From NCBI RefSeq assembly GCF_014635305.1, contig NZ_BMCS01000001.1:558001-622000 (forward strand): DNA of 64,000 nt. Direction: 5' to 3'. Each line of letters opens with the position of its first letter. Position 1 is the first letter of the stretch. Position numbers and translations under genes: made by a program. Positions 8,513-17,378 of this stretch are shown one piece after another. The DNA is from Williamsia phyllosphaerae (GTDB lineage Bacteria; Actinomycetota; Actinomycetes; Mycobacteriales; Mycobacteriaceae). The notes below the pieces were generated by a model that worked only from the letters and a program-made list of their open reading frames with translations, did not search any database and was not told the DNA's origin.

Positions 8513-9367
8513 ATGACATCGAACAGGCGACTTCCCCAGGGCGGTATTCCCACCACGTGGCTGTTCACCCCCGGCACCGACCCCGACCACTTCGACGCCG
8601 CCGAGCGAGCGGGCGCGGGCGTCGCCATCCTCGACCTGGAGGATGCGGTCGCCCCCGGCGACAAAGACCGCGCACGCTCCCTGGTCGTCGACAAGCTGAC
8701 GGCACTGCGCGACAGCGCGACCGCGGTCCGGTACGCGGTACGGATGAACGCGGTCGGGTCGGTCGCCGGACTCCGTGACCTCCTCGCCGTCGCCGAGCAC
8801 CGACTCACGCCCGCCTACGTGGTCGTCCCCAAGGTCGAATCGGCGGCGACGGTCGACCTAGTCGCAGACACGCTGCACGATGCGGGCGTGGTGACCGACC
8901 TCGTGGCGATGATCGAGTCCGCCCGTGCGGTCACCGAGATCACCGCGATCCTGCGCGAGGGCCGTACACCTCCTGCCGCGGTGATGTTCGGCGCCGCGGA
9001 CATGGCAGGCGACCTCGGTGCCGAACCCGGGACGGCGGTGGTCCTGCAGGCGCGGAACTCGATCCTGCAGGCCGCTGCGGCGTTCGGCGTGCCCGTGATC
9101 GACACCCCGTTCTTCGACATCCACGACGCCGGGGGACTCGCCGACTCGGTCGGCGACGCGGTCCGCAGCGGATTCGCGGCGAAGGCCGCCATCCATCCGC
9201 GCCAGATCGTCGCCATCGCCGACGGCTTCACACCGTCGGGCGAGGAGATCCGTTGGGCCGACGAGGTGGTCGGGGTCGCCGAGCGTGGCGTGGGCACCGT
9301 GAACGGGCAGATGATCGACGAGGCCATCGCGCGGCGGGCCCGTCGGATACTCGCCCGAGCGAATTGA
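8513..9367 (+). CDS. CitE-like HpcH/HpaI lyase, candidate citramalyl-CoA lyase
   Basis: A 284-residue TIM-barrel protein of the CitE/HpcH family. It has WLFTPGTDP near the start, the metal-site motif LDLEDAVAP (residues 40-48), a conserved Arg strand VRYAVRMNAVGS, VVPKVESA and FGAADMAGDLGAEPG. Family members cleave CoA-linked hydroxyacids: citryl-, malyl- or citramalyl-CoA. There are no citrate lyase alpha or gamma subunits nearby; the next genes are a MaoC hydratase and a CoA-transferase. By comparison with the known Ict-Ich-Ccl itaconate pathway, this best fits citramalyl-CoA lyase, giving acetyl-CoA and pyruvate. The family is secure and the substrate is inferred from context. Confidence 0.82.
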   Translation: MTSNRRLPQGGIPTTWLFTPGTDPDHFDAAERAGAGVAILDLEDAVAPGDKDRARSLVVDKLTALRDSATAVRYAVRMNAVGSVAGLRDLLAVAEHRLTPAYVVVPKVESAATVDLVADTLHDAGVVTDLVAMIESARAVTEITAILREGRTPPAAVMFGAADMAGDLGAEPGTAVVLQARNSILQAAAAFGVPVIDTPFFDIHDAGGLADSVGDAVRSGFAAKAAIHPRQIVAIADGFTPSGEEIRWADEVVGVAERGVGTVNGQMIDEAIARRARRILARAN

Positions 9368-9404
9368 CACCAAAAGCCCTACAGCACAACAGAAGGAGAA
9401 GCAG

Positions 9405-9932
9405 ATGGACCCCATCCTGCCGGCCTATCGGGAGTTGGCCCCCCACACCTATCGAGAGACATCCGGTCTCTACTTCGAGGATTTCGTGGTGGGCGACAGG
9501 TTCGAACACCGCCCGGGTCGGACCATCACCGACACCGACAACATCTGGATGACGTTGCTGACCATGAACACTCAGCCGGTTCATTTCGATGCCGCTTATG
9601 CCGCGGCCACGGAGTGGAAGAAGATGCTGGTCGACTCGACGCTCACCATCGCCATGCTCACCGGCATGAGTGTGCGCACCGTGAGCGCGAAGGTGGTCGC
9701 CAACCTCGGCTGGGACAAGGTCCGTGCGACGCACCCGGTGTTCGCCGGAGACACCCTCTACGCGTCGAGCACGATCCTCGCGGCGCGGGAGTCGAAGAGC
9801 CGGCCCACCCAGGGCATCGTCACCGTCGAGACCACCGGCACCAACCAGGACGGTGACGTGGTGATGACCTTCGAGCGAACCATGTTGATCTACAAGCGCG
9901 GTCACGCGCCCGAGCAGGAGGCGAACTACTGA
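9405..9932 (+). CDS. MaoC-family hydratase, candidate itaconyl-CoA/mesaconyl-CoA hydratase
   Basis: A 175-residue hotdog-fold MaoC protein with GLYFEDFVVGDRFEHRPGRTI near the N-terminus and TLLTMNTQPVHFDAAYAA in the middle. His60 in QPVHFD, with Asp45 upstream, is the candidate catalytic pair. The start is preceded by AGAAGGAGAAG a few bases away, a good ribosome site. Its last codon runs into the CoA-transferase start at 9932. In known itaconate operons a MaoC-type enzyme hydrates itaconyl-CoA to citramalyl-CoA, and this gene holds the matching place. Mesaconyl-CoA or another branched enoyl-CoA remains possible. Confidence 0.8.
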   Translation: MDPILPAYRELAPHTYRETSGLYFEDFVVGDRFEHRPGRTITDTDNIWMTLLTMNTQPVHFDAAYAAATEWKKMLVDSTLTIAMLTGMSVRTVSAKVVANLGWDKVRATHPVFAGDTLYASSTILAARESKSRPTQGIVTVETTGTNQDGDVVMTFERTMLIYKRGHAPEQEANY

Positions 9933-11269
9933 TGACCACCATCACGACACCCCGGCGCACGACGGGCGAGTACACAGCCAAGCTCACCGACCCGCACACC
10001 GCGGTGGAGCAGATCGAGAGCCACTCGACCGTCGCCCTCGGTCAGGCCGCCGGCCAACCACCGGCGCTGATGCGTGCCCTCGCCGACCGTGCCCGCGAAC
10101 ACGAGATCGACGAGGTCAAGCTCTACTACTTCCACGCCGAACAGCCGATGCAGGACAGCCTGCTCCGCTATGAACTCATGGGGGCGCTGCGTCCGCACTC
10201 GATGTTCCTGCAGCGTGCCGAGCGGGAGTTGATCAAACAGGGCGACCGCGACGGACGCAAGGTCGTCTCGTTCGTTCCCACCGCGTTCAGCCAGTCCATC
10301 CGACTGTTCGCCGACCGAATCCCGGTCGACACGTTCCTCGTCTCGGTGTCACCCATGGATGCGAACGGCTACTTCACCTTCGGCACCAACAACGACTACA
10401 CGAGTTCGGTTGCCCGGCAGGCGAAGCGATTGATCGTGGAGGTCAACGCACACATGCCACGCGTGTTCGGCGCGTCGGCGCTGCACGTGTCGGAGGTCGA
10501 CGCCATCGTCGAACACGACGAGCAACTCCCCGAGCTGCCACAACGCCCGATCGGTGATGTCGACCGGACCATCGCCCGACGGGTCGCCGAACTCGTCCCC
10601 GACCACGCCTGCCTGCAAATCGGCGTCGGCGGACTGCCCCAGGCGGTCTGCGAGGCGCTGGCGGACCGGACCGATCTGGGCATCCACTCCGAGGTGCTCA
10701 CCCCGGCGCTCGCGGGCCTGATCGAATCCGGCGTCGTCACCAACCGGTACAAGGCGATCCACCGCGGCACGTCGGTGTTCACCTTCGCCATGGGTGACAG
10801 GGCGTTCTATGAGTTCCTCGACGACAACCGCGGCGTGGAGAGCCACCCCGTCGACCACGTCAACGACCCCGCGGTCATCGCACTCAACGACAACGTCGTG
10901 TCGGTCAACTCAACCATCGAGATGGACCTCACCGGCGCCTGCAACTCCGAGTGGATCAACGGGCATCAGTACAGCGCTGCCGGCGGTCAGGTCGACTTCG
11001 TTCGCGGCGCCTACAACTCGCGAGGCGGGCTGTCGGTCATCGCGTTCGCCTCGACCGCGAAGCAGGGCACGATCAGCAAGATCGTGCCGCGGCTGTCGGG
11101 TCCGGTCACCACCGCACGCAACGACGTCCACCATGTGGCCACGGAGTACGGCATGGTCGATCTCAAGGGACTGTCCTCGACCCAGCGAGCCCAGTCGTTG
11201 ATCGCCCTCGCGCATCCAGACCACCGCGCCGAACTCACCGAGGCCGCCCGCGATCGGCACCTCATCTGA
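9932..11269 (+). CDS. Acetyl-CoA hydrolase/transferase-family CoA-transferase, candidate itaconate CoA-transferase
   Basis: A 445-residue two-domain CoA-transferase of the acetyl-CoA hydrolase/4-hydroxybutyrate CoA-transferase family. Glu254 in LGIHSEVLTPAL matches the position of the catalytic Glu that forms the glutamyl-CoA intermediate. The C-terminal half has GGQVDFVRGAYNSRGGLSVI, SGPVTTARNDVHHVATEYG and the DLKGLS ending typical of the family. The start overlaps the MaoC stop (TGATG). With a CitE-like lyase and MaoC hydratase upstream, activation of itaconate to itaconyl-CoA is the simplest role. Succinate, acetate or hydroxybutyrate transfer cannot be excluded from sequence. Confidence 0.85.
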   Translation: MTTITTPRRTTGEYTAKLTDPHTAVEQIESHSTVALGQAAGQPPALMRALADRAREHEIDEVKLYYFHAEQPMQDSLLRYELMGALRPHSMFLQRAERELIKQGDRDGRKVVSFVPTAFSQSIRLFADRIPVDTFLVSVSPMDANGYFTFGTNNDYTSSVARQAKRLIVEVNAHMPRVFGASALHVSEVDAIVEHDEQLPELPQRPIGDVDRTIARRVAELVPDHACLQIGVGGLPQAVCEALADRTDLGIHSEVLTPALAGLIESGVVTNRYKAIHRGTSVFTFAMGDRAFYEFLDDNRGVESHPVDHVNDPAVIALNDNVVSVNSTIEMDLTGACNSEWINGHQYSAAGGQVDFVRGAYNSRGGLSVIAFASTAKQGTISKIVPRLSGPVTTARNDVHHVATEYGMVDLKGLSSTQRAQSLIALAHPDHRAELTEAARDRHLI

Positions 11270-11294
11270 GGCAGCACCGAACGGAGAAATCACG

Positions 11295-11675
11295 ATGCAG
11301 ATCGAATCGCTCGACCATCTCGTCCTCACCGTCGCCGATCCCGCCGCGACCGTGCGGTTCTACACCGATGTCCTCGGGATGACCGAGCACACCTTCGGCT
11401 CGGGACGGACCGCGTTGCTCTTCGGCCACAGCAAGATCAACCTGCACCAGGCCGGACACGAGTTCGAACCGAAGGCCGACCGGCCCACACCCGGCAGCGC
11501 CGATCTGTGCTTTCTCGTGGCGACACCGGTCACCGACATCGTCGAGCAACTCGGCGCGGCCGGCGTCCCGATCGTCGAGGGTCCGGTGACGCGAACGGGC
11601 GCGACCGGCGACATCCTCAGCGTCTACGTTCGCGATCCCGACGGCAACCTCATCGAGCTGTCGAACCCGGTGTGA
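11295..11675 (+). CDS. VOC-family glyoxalase-like protein
   Basis: A 126-residue single vicinal-oxygen-chelate protein made of two beta-alpha-beta-beta-beta modules. The first module begins IESLDHLVLTVADPAATVRFYTD-like, with His8 as a metal-ligand candidate. KINLHQAGHEFEP supplies a second His, and the ending RDPDGNLIELSNP supplies the conserved Glu. Similar stand-alone proteins are annotated as glyoxalase or virulence-associated VOC proteins without fixed substrates. It lies 25 bases after the CoA-transferase and so is probably the last gene of the itaconate-like operon, where it could act as an epimerase or detoxifying enzyme; that is inference. Confidence 0.8.
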   Translation: MQIESLDHLVLTVADPAATVRFYTDVLGMTEHTFGSGRTALLFGHSKINLHQAGHEFEPKADRPTPGSADLCFLVATPVTDIVEQLGAAGVPIVEGPVTRTGATGDILSVYVRDPDGNLIELSNPV

Positions 11676-11794
11676 CACAGCAGACAAGCTCGCGCCCGTC
11701 TCGCGCGCCCACCGGGCGCAGGACTAGCGTGGCAACGGGCCGGCGACACCCCGCTGGACCCGCCGATCACCACGTCTCTCACGAGGAGTTCTCC

Positions 11795-13546
11795 ATGGCG
11801 ACAACCATTGCCGACCAACTCATCCGCGGTCTCATCGACGCGGGTGTCACCCGGATCTACGGAATCGTCGGCGACAGTCTGAACCCGGTCGTCGACGCCG
11901 TGCGGCGCTCCGGCGGCGCGGCCAAGGGCGGCATCGACTGGATCCACGTCCGCCATGAGGAAGCCGCCGCCTTCGCCGCTGCCGCCGACGCGCAGACCAC
12001 CGGGAAACTCGCCGTGTGCGCCGGGTCGTGCGGGCCGGGCAACCTGCACCTCATCAACGGCCTCTACGACGCACACCGCTCGGGCGCCCCGGTCCTCGCG
12101 ATCGCGTCGCACATCCCGAGCAGCGAGATCGGCTCGGGCTACTTCCAGGAGACGCACCCCGACCGCCTGTTCGGTGAGTGCTCGCTGTTCAACGAGCTGA
12201 TCCTCACCACCGATCAGGCGCCGCGGATGTTCCGGGCGGCCATCCACTCGGCCATCACCGGTAACGGGGTGGCCGTGCTGACCCTGCCCGGCGACATCGC
12301 CGAGGAATCGGCCACCGCGACAATGGATCCCATCTCGATCCCGGCGACCCCGATCGTCACCCCGCCCACCGAGGTCATCGAGAAGCTGGCCCATGCCATC
12401 AACGCCGCCGAGAAGGTCGCCATCTTCGCCGGCTACGGCGTCAAGGGCGCCCACGACGAGGTCGTCGCACTGGCCGAGAAGATCGGCGCGCCCATCGGAC
12501 ACTCGTTGCGCGGCAAGGAGTTCATCCAGTACGACAACCCCTACGACGTCGGCATGACCGGGCTGCTGGGCTACGGCGCGGCGCACGCCGGCATCCACGA
12601 CGCCGACCTGCTGATCCTGTTGGGCACCGACTTCCCCTACTCGCAGTTCTTGCCCGACAAGGTCACGACCGCGCAGATCGACATCGACGCGACGAAGATC
12701 GGGCGGCGTACCGCGGTGGGGTTCCCGGTGCACGGCGACGTCGGGGCGACGGTGCGCGCGCTGGAGCCGCTGGTGGAGCGCAAGACCGACCGGCGGTACC
12801 TCGACACCTGGCTGGCCAAGCACGACCAGTTGATGAACAAGGTCGTCGGCGCGTACGCGAGCAACGCCGAGAAGCTCGTCCCCATCCACCCCGAGTACGC
12901 AGCGTCGATCCTCGACGACCTCGCCGCCGACGACGCGGTCTTCACCACCGACACCGGTATGTGCAACGTGTGGACGGCCCGCTTCATCAACCCGACCGGT
13001 CGACGGAAGTTCATCGCCTCGATGCTGCACGGCTCGATGGCCAACGCACTGCCGCACGCCATCGGCGCACAGTCGGCACAGCCCGGGCGACAGGTCATCT
13101 CGATCTCTGGCGACGGCGGGTTATCGATGCTCCTCTCGGAGATCCTCACCGTTGCGATGTACAAGCTGCCGGTGAAGATCATGCTGTTCGACAACGCCAC
13201 CCTCGGCATGGTCAAGGCAGAGATGCTGGTCGACGGGCTGCCGGACTTCGGCGTCGATGTAGCGCCGGTCGACTACGCCGCGATCGCGAACGCGGTCGGG
13301 ATCCACGGTCGGCGGGTCACCGAGCCCGGCGACATCTCCGCCGCCATGGCCGAGGCGCTCGCCCACGACGGCCCGGCGCTGGTCCAGTTGGTCACCGACC
13401 CGCTGGCGTTGTCGGTGCCGCCCAAGCTGACCGGTACCCAGCTGAAGGGCTTCGCGCTCGCGATGAGCAAGGTGGTGCTCAACGGCGGGATGGGTGAGGC
13501 CATGAAGATGGCCAAATCGAACCTGCGCAACGTTCCCCGTCCCTGA
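11795..13546 (+). CDS. poxB: Pyruvate dehydrogenase (quinone) / pyruvate oxidase, ThDP- and FAD-dependent
   Basis: The ATG at 11795 has GAGGAG 7 bases upstream and gives 583 residues, the usual PoxB length. The PYR domain has HVRHEEAAAFAAAADAQ with the ThDP-activating Glu. PoxB-specific stretches include GYFQETHPDRLFGECS and MLHGSMANALPHAIGAQ. The ThDP motif runs SISGDGGLSMLLSE to FDNATLGM (GDG-N). The enzyme oxidatively decarboxylates pyruvate to acetate and CO2, passing electrons to membrane quinone. The C-terminus GTQLKGFALAMSKVVLNGGMGE resembles the lipid-binding tail region. Its location after a predicted pyruvate-yielding operon may not be accidental, though it has its own upstream gap of 119 bases. 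Confidence 0.88.
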   Translation: MATTIADQLIRGLIDAGVTRIYGIVGDSLNPVVDAVRRSGGAAKGGIDWIHVRHEEAAAFAAAADAQTTGKLAVCAGSCGPGNLHLINGLYDAHRSGAPVLAIASHIPSSEIGSGYFQETHPDRLFGECSLFNELILTTDQAPRMFRAAIHSAITGNGVAVLTLPGDIAEESATATMDPISIPATPIVTPPTEVIEKLAHAINAAEKVAIFAGYGVKGAHDEVVALAEKIGAPIGHSLRGKEFIQYDNPYDVGMTGLLGYGAAHAGIHDADLLILLGTDFPYSQFLPDKVTTAQIDIDATKIGRRTAVGFPVHGDVGATVRALEPLVERKTDRRYLDTWLAKHDQLMNKVVGAYASNAEKLVPIHPEYAASILDDLAADDAVFTTDTGMCNVWTARFINPTGRRKFIASMLHGSMANALPHAIGAQSAQPGRQVISISGDGGLSMLLSEILTVAMYKLPVKIMLFDNATLGMVKAEMLVDGLPDFGVDVAPVDYAAIANAVGIHGRRVTEPGDISAAMAEALAHDGPALVQLVTDPLALSVPPKLTGTQLKGFALAMSKVVLNGGMGEAMKMAKSNLRNVPRP

Positions 13547-13627
13547 TGTTGACCCTCACGTAGCGTGCGGCTCTAGCGTCGATCTCGTCGGCCACACCGG
13601 GTGGCCGGAGAGGAAGTGGGTGTCGGC

Positions 13628-14377
13628 ATGAGTGAGCCCGAGAAGCTCTATCGCGTCGGACAACTGGCGGAGCTGACCGGGCTCACGGTGCGGACCCTGC
13701 ACCACTACGACGACATCGGACTGTTGAGTCCGTCGCGTCGTAGCGGTGCGGGCTATCGGCTCTACAACGGAGTCGACGTCGAGCGACTCTACGAGATCCT
13801 GGCCCTGCGTCAGCTCGGGCTGTCGTTGGAACAGATCGCCTGCGCCATCACCGGCGAGACATCGCTCGAGGCGATGCTCGTCGCACACGCCGATCACGTC
13901 GACACGCAGCTCGCGGCGATGCAGCGGCTGCAGACCCATATGGCGACCGTCCTCGCGACGGTGCGTCGAGCGGACCGACCCACCGACACCGACCTCCTCG
14001 ACCTCATCAGAAGGGTGATGACAGTGGATGCACGAGTGGAGAACTACTTCGACGCCGACCAGCTCGCGGCGCTGGCAGTTCGTCGAGAAGAGTTGGGCGA
14101 GGAGCAGATCCGCGCGGTGGAGAATCGGTGGCCGTCATTGATAGCGGAGGTCGATGCGGCGATCACCGTTGGGATGGATCCGACCTCCGAGGAAGCCGCC
14201 GCGCTCGCGGCCGAGTGGATGGGTCTGCTCGAGCAGTTCCACGGCGGCGACCCCGGCCTGCGTGACGGGATGTACCGCATGCAGGAGGAGAACACCGAGG
14301 AGATCCAGCGGGACTTCGGTGGACCGACGCCGGAACAGATCGATTTCATCGCGCGCGCCAACGACTCTCGAAACTGA
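13628..14377 (+). CDS. MerR-family regulator with TipAS-like C-terminal domain
   Basis: A 249-residue regulator starting at the ATG at 13628 with GAGGAAG upstream. The N-terminal MerR helix-turn-helix reads YRVGQLAELTGLTVRTLHHYDDIGLL and continues with RRSGAGYRLY. A long dimerisation helix follows, and then a C-terminal all-helical part with WMGLLEQFHGGDPGLRDGMYRM and PEQIDFIARA, the layout of the TipAS antibiotic-binding domain. TipA-type proteins respond to thiopeptides or other amphipathic drugs. The target promoter is probably its own; no transporter is adjacent. It is convergent with the GH3 gene. Confidence 0.85.
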   Translation: MSEPEKLYRVGQLAELTGLTVRTLHHYDDIGLLSPSRRSGAGYRLYNGVDVERLYEILALRQLGLSLEQIACAITGETSLEAMLVAHADHVDTQLAAMQRLQTHMATVLATVRRADRPTDTDLLDLIRRVMTVDARVENYFDADQLAALAVRREELGEEQIRAVENRWPSLIAEVDAAITVGMDPTSEEAAALAAEWMGLLEQFHGGDPGLRDGMYRMQEENTEEIQRDFGGPTPEQIDFIARANDSRN

Positions 14378-14380
14378 CGA

Positions 14381-14424
14381 GTCGGATCGGACCACAACCG
14401 TCACCACTCAGGTCCGATCCGGAC
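14381..14424. terminator. Bidirectional hairpin between MerR and GH3 genes
   Basis: The left arm GTCGGATCGGACC (14381-14393) pairs with GGTCCGATCCGGAC (14411-14424), with a single bulged base and a 17-base loop. It starts 3 bases after the MerR stop and ends 50 bases before the convergent GH3 stop, so it can end both transcripts. There is no long T tract, which is usual in high-GC actinobacteria. Confidence 0.65.
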
Positions 14425-14474
14425 TCAGCGCACAGATGGCGCCGCATCGGTGACGGTTATGGACGCGTCCGGCG

Positions 14475-16682
14475 TCAGTCGTCGGCCAGGAGGTCGTCCA
14501 GCGCGTCGGATCCCATACCGAACCGCTTCAACCGGTCCAGCGGCATCGACCCCATGATCTTGACGATGTCGGTGCCCAGGGCATCGCCGCCGTCGGACGC
14601 ACCCGCGGGCAGCATGTCCGCCATGGCCGCCGCGACGGCCGGATCGGCCAGCGCCTCGGCCAGGGTGGACTGCCAGGTGATCGGGACCGAGTCGTCGTCA
14701 CCGGCCACGTCGACGATGTCGGTGGCGCGGATGTCACGGCTCGACGCGCCCACCCCGACGACGTACGCGCCGTCCTCGACGGTCCAGTCACCGCGCCGCT
14801 CGTCCCAGAAGGCGAGGTCGGCGCGCGCAATCCGTACCGAGATCGTCTCTGAAGCAGCGGGTTCGAGGACGGATGACGTCGCGAACGCCTTGAGCTCCCG
14901 CGGTGGTCGGACCACCCGCGACCCGGTCTTGGTCACGTAGACCTGCACCACCTCGCGCCCCGCCCGCTGACCTGTGTTCGTGACGGTGATCTCGACGTCG
15001 ACACCGGTCTCGTCGGAGGCCACCGAGAGATCGCGGTACTCGAAGTCCGTGTAGGACAACCCGTGTCCAAACGGAAACGCCACCTCCAGTCCTCGCGCGT
15101 CGTAGCCGCGATAGCCGACGTGAATACCCTCGCCGTACCGCACGTGAGAGTTCTCGCCCGGGAAGTCGAGATACGACGGGCAGTCCTCCACACGGATCGG
15201 GACCGTCTCGGTCAGGCGACCCGATGGGTTGACCGCGCCGAACAGGACGTCGGCGATCGCACCACCACCGGCCTGGCCGAGCAGCGCACCGTCCACGATG
15301 GCGGGGACCGCATCAGTGACCGGTTGCAGACGCAGCACGCCGCCATGGGACAGGACCACGACGGTCCGCGGCTGCACCTGCGCGATCGCCGCCACCAGAT
15401 CCAGCTGTCCCCAGGGGATCTCGATGTCGTCGCGGTCGAACCCCTCCGACTCCTGTTCGGCACCGAGTCCGAGGAAGACGACGGCCGCCTCGGCGTCGGC
15501 GGCCGTCTGCACCGCTTCCTCGCGCAGGGTCGCGGCGTCGCCGGAACCGTCGGTGGTGAACCCGGGCGCGAAGGTCACCGCGCCGGGACCGGCCTGCGCG
15601 CGGATCTCGTCGAGCGGGATGTCGAGCCGCGTCGGGTTCACGTGGGAGCTGCCACCGCCCTGATAGCGGGGCGACTGCGCGAACTCGCCGATGACTGCGA
15701 TCGCGGTGCCCGGCGTCAGCGGCAGCAGGTCGGTGTCGTTCTTGAGCAGGACGATGCTGCGGGCGGCGGCCTCGCGCGCGAGACGGTGATGGGCGTCGAG
15801 ATCAACGTCGGCCGCGTTCTCCCGTCCGGGCTCTACCCGGCGCGCCAGTTCGGCCACCGCCGCGGCGGCACGATCCACCGCGTCCTGCGACAGCTCGCCG
15901 GCGCGGACGGCGTCGACCACCTCGGTGTCGGCCGCGGGACCCGTGCCCGGCATCTCCAGGTCGAGACCCGCGCGGACCGCGGCGACCCGGTCGCGCACCG
16001 CACCCCAGTCGCTCACGACCGCGCCGTCGAATCCCCACGTCTCGCGCAGGAGTTCGGTCAGCAGCCAGTGGTTCTCGGCGGCGTACACACCGTTGATGCG
16101 GTTGTAAGAACACATCACCGTCCACGGTCGCGCGGTGCGGACGATGTGCGCGAACGCGTGCAGGTAGATCTCGTGCATCGGCCGAGGGGCGACGTCGGAA
16201 CTCGAGCGCATCCGATCGGTCTCGGCGTTGTTGAGGGCGAAATGCTTCAGCGACGTCCCGACCCCGACGCTCTGCACACCCCTTACCCACGCGGCACCGA
16301 GTACGCCTGCGACTACCGGGTCCTCCGAGAGGTACTCGAAGTTTCTGCCGCAGCGCGGATCCCGCTTGATGTTGACCCCGGGCCCGAGCAGGACATCGAC
16401 GTCCAGCGCCCGGGCCTCACGGCCGAGGGCATCGCCCACCCGATGGATCAGGTCGGGGTCCCAGCACTGGCCGAGGCCGACCGCAGGCGGGAAGCACGTC
16501 GCAGGCTCGCTTCCCGCCAGACCCAGGTGGTCACTCGCGCCGGTCTGCTTGCGCACGCCGTGCGGACCGTCGGTCAGCATCAGCGACGGAACGGAGCCGA
16601 CCGCCTTCGTCGTCCAGAAATCCGCGCCGCTACCGAGGGACGTCTTCTCCTCCAGGGACAGGTCCTTCGTCGGGTCCGTCAT
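14475..16682 (-). CDS. Glycoside hydrolase family 3 beta-glucosidase-like enzyme
   Basis: A 735-residue enzyme. The start is set at the ATG at 16682, which has AGGAG 5 bases upstream; the GTG two codons earlier would overlap that site. There is no signal peptide, so it is cytoplasmic. The GH3 N-terminal barrel shows SLMLTDGPHGVR, the LKHFALNNAE substrate-binding stretch and the nucleophile motif AVVSDWGA, with Asp225 as nucleophile. The alpha/beta sandwich domain and a C-terminal fibronectin III-like domain (YTDFEYRDLSVASDETG onward) follow. It probably hydrolyses beta-glucosides or xylosides taken up by the cell; the acid/base Glu was not assigned. Confidence 0.88.
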   Translation of the reverse strand: MTDPTKDLSLEEKTSLGSGADFWTTKAVGSVPSLMLTDGPHGVRKQTGASDHLGLAGSEPATCFPPAVGLGQCWDPDLIHRVGDALGREARALDVDVLLGPGVNIKRDPRCGRNFEYLSEDPVVAGVLGAAWVRGVQSVGVGTSLKHFALNNAETDRMRSSSDVAPRPMHEIYLHAFAHIVRTARPWTVMCSYNRINGVYAAENHWLLTELLRETWGFDGAVVSDWGAVRDRVAAVRAGLDLEMPGTGPAADTEVVDAVRAGELSQDAVDRAAAAVAELARRVEPGRENAADVDLDAHHRLAREAAARSIVLLKNDTDLLPLTPGTAIAVIGEFAQSPRYQGGGSSHVNPTRLDIPLDEIRAQAGPGAVTFAPGFTTDGSGDAATLREEAVQTAADAEAAVVFLGLGAEQESEGFDRDDIEIPWGQLDLVAAIAQVQPRTVVVLSHGGVLRLQPVTDAVPAIVDGALLGQAGGGAIADVLFGAVNPSGRLTETVPIRVEDCPSYLDFPGENSHVRYGEGIHVGYRGYDARGLEVAFPFGHGLSYTDFEYRDLSVASDETGVDVEITVTNTGQRAGREVVQVYVTKTGSRVVRPPRELKAFATSSVLEPAASETISVRIARADLAFWDERRGDWTVEDGAYVVGVGASSRDIRATDIVDVAGDDDSVPITWQSTLAEALADPAVAAAMADMLPAGASDGGDALGTDIVKIMGSMPLDRLKRFGMGSDALDDLLADD

Positions 16683-16846
16683 CGACACTCCTAATCACCG
16701 TTGCCACCGCTGGTCCGGTACCGAGGCTACGGATCGCGTCTGCCCACGACGCGCGGCGAAACTCTGCACGGAGCGACCAACCACGGCACATACGTCGACG
16801 CCGCCCCGCTCAGCGCAGACTTTCGCCGCCACGGACAGAGCAAGTT

Positions 16847-16893
16847 CCCGGGCTTAGGCCCGGGGCTTGCGTAACGCGGTACTGCCGAGTACC
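16847..16893. promoter_or_regulatory. Two hairpins/dyads upstream of the secreted-protein gene
   Basis: In the 252-base divergent gap between the GH3 and secreted-protein genes, CCCGGGC-TTAG-GCCCGGG (16847-16864) is a perfect 7-bp stem. GGTACT-GCCG-AGTACC (16878-16893) is a perfect 6-bp dyad. The second lies 42 bases upstream of the ATG at 16935 and could be an operator; the first looks more like a transcription barrier. No regulator is identified. Confidence 0.4.
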
Positions 16894-16934
16894 GATAGTG
16901 AGGTTGTACAAATACTTCGCCTCTAGGAGTCCCC

Positions 16935-17378
16935 ATGCCATCACGTCGCACCACACTCGTCCGGACGGTCACCGTCGGTTGCGCCGTCGCAGGAGCCGCC
17001 GCCATCGGGGCAGGTCCTGCGAACGCCCTACCGGTGCAGCAACCCGCCTTCACCCATCACGACTTCCGCGTGAACACGTTTGCAGGCACCCCGATCCCAC
17101 TCGGGGCCGCCGTGGTCGAGATCGACGCTGCGACCAACGGCACCGGCGTTGTCCGGTTCACCGTCGGCCGTCGGTGCGCATCGGAGGGCGGCCGCCCGTG
17201 CGGGTACTCCGTCGACATGTCGGTGCAATGGATCAACTTCGCCAACGGCGCGACCGGCACCACGGCCGTCGGTAGGTCCACCCCGAAGTTCGTCACCACT
17301 GGTCGCGGCCCGGTAGGACTCTCCTTCAGCGTTCCTCGAACCCTGAGCCTGCCGTCCGTCGGACTGGTGAACTCCTAG
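16935..17378 (+). CDS. Small secreted protein, unknown function
   Basis: A 147-residue protein with CTCTAGGAGTCCCC directly before its ATG, a good ribosome site. Residues 1-32 form a signal peptide ending AGPANA. The mature part is beta-rich with one Cys pair (RRCASEGGRPCGYSV) likely to be disulphide-bonded, and a repeated Ile/Val-Asp-Ala pattern. I see no known domain. Its stop overlaps the convergent LLM monooxygenase stop by 4 bases. The two upstream dyads may control it. Confidence 0.7.
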   Translation: MPSRRTTLVRTVTVGCAVAGAAAIGAGPANALPVQQPAFTHHDFRVNTFAGTPIPLGAAVVEIDAATNGTGVVRFTVGRRCASEGGRPCGYSVDMSVQWINFANGATGTTAVGRSTPKFVTTGRGPVGLSFSVPRTLSLPSVGLVNS

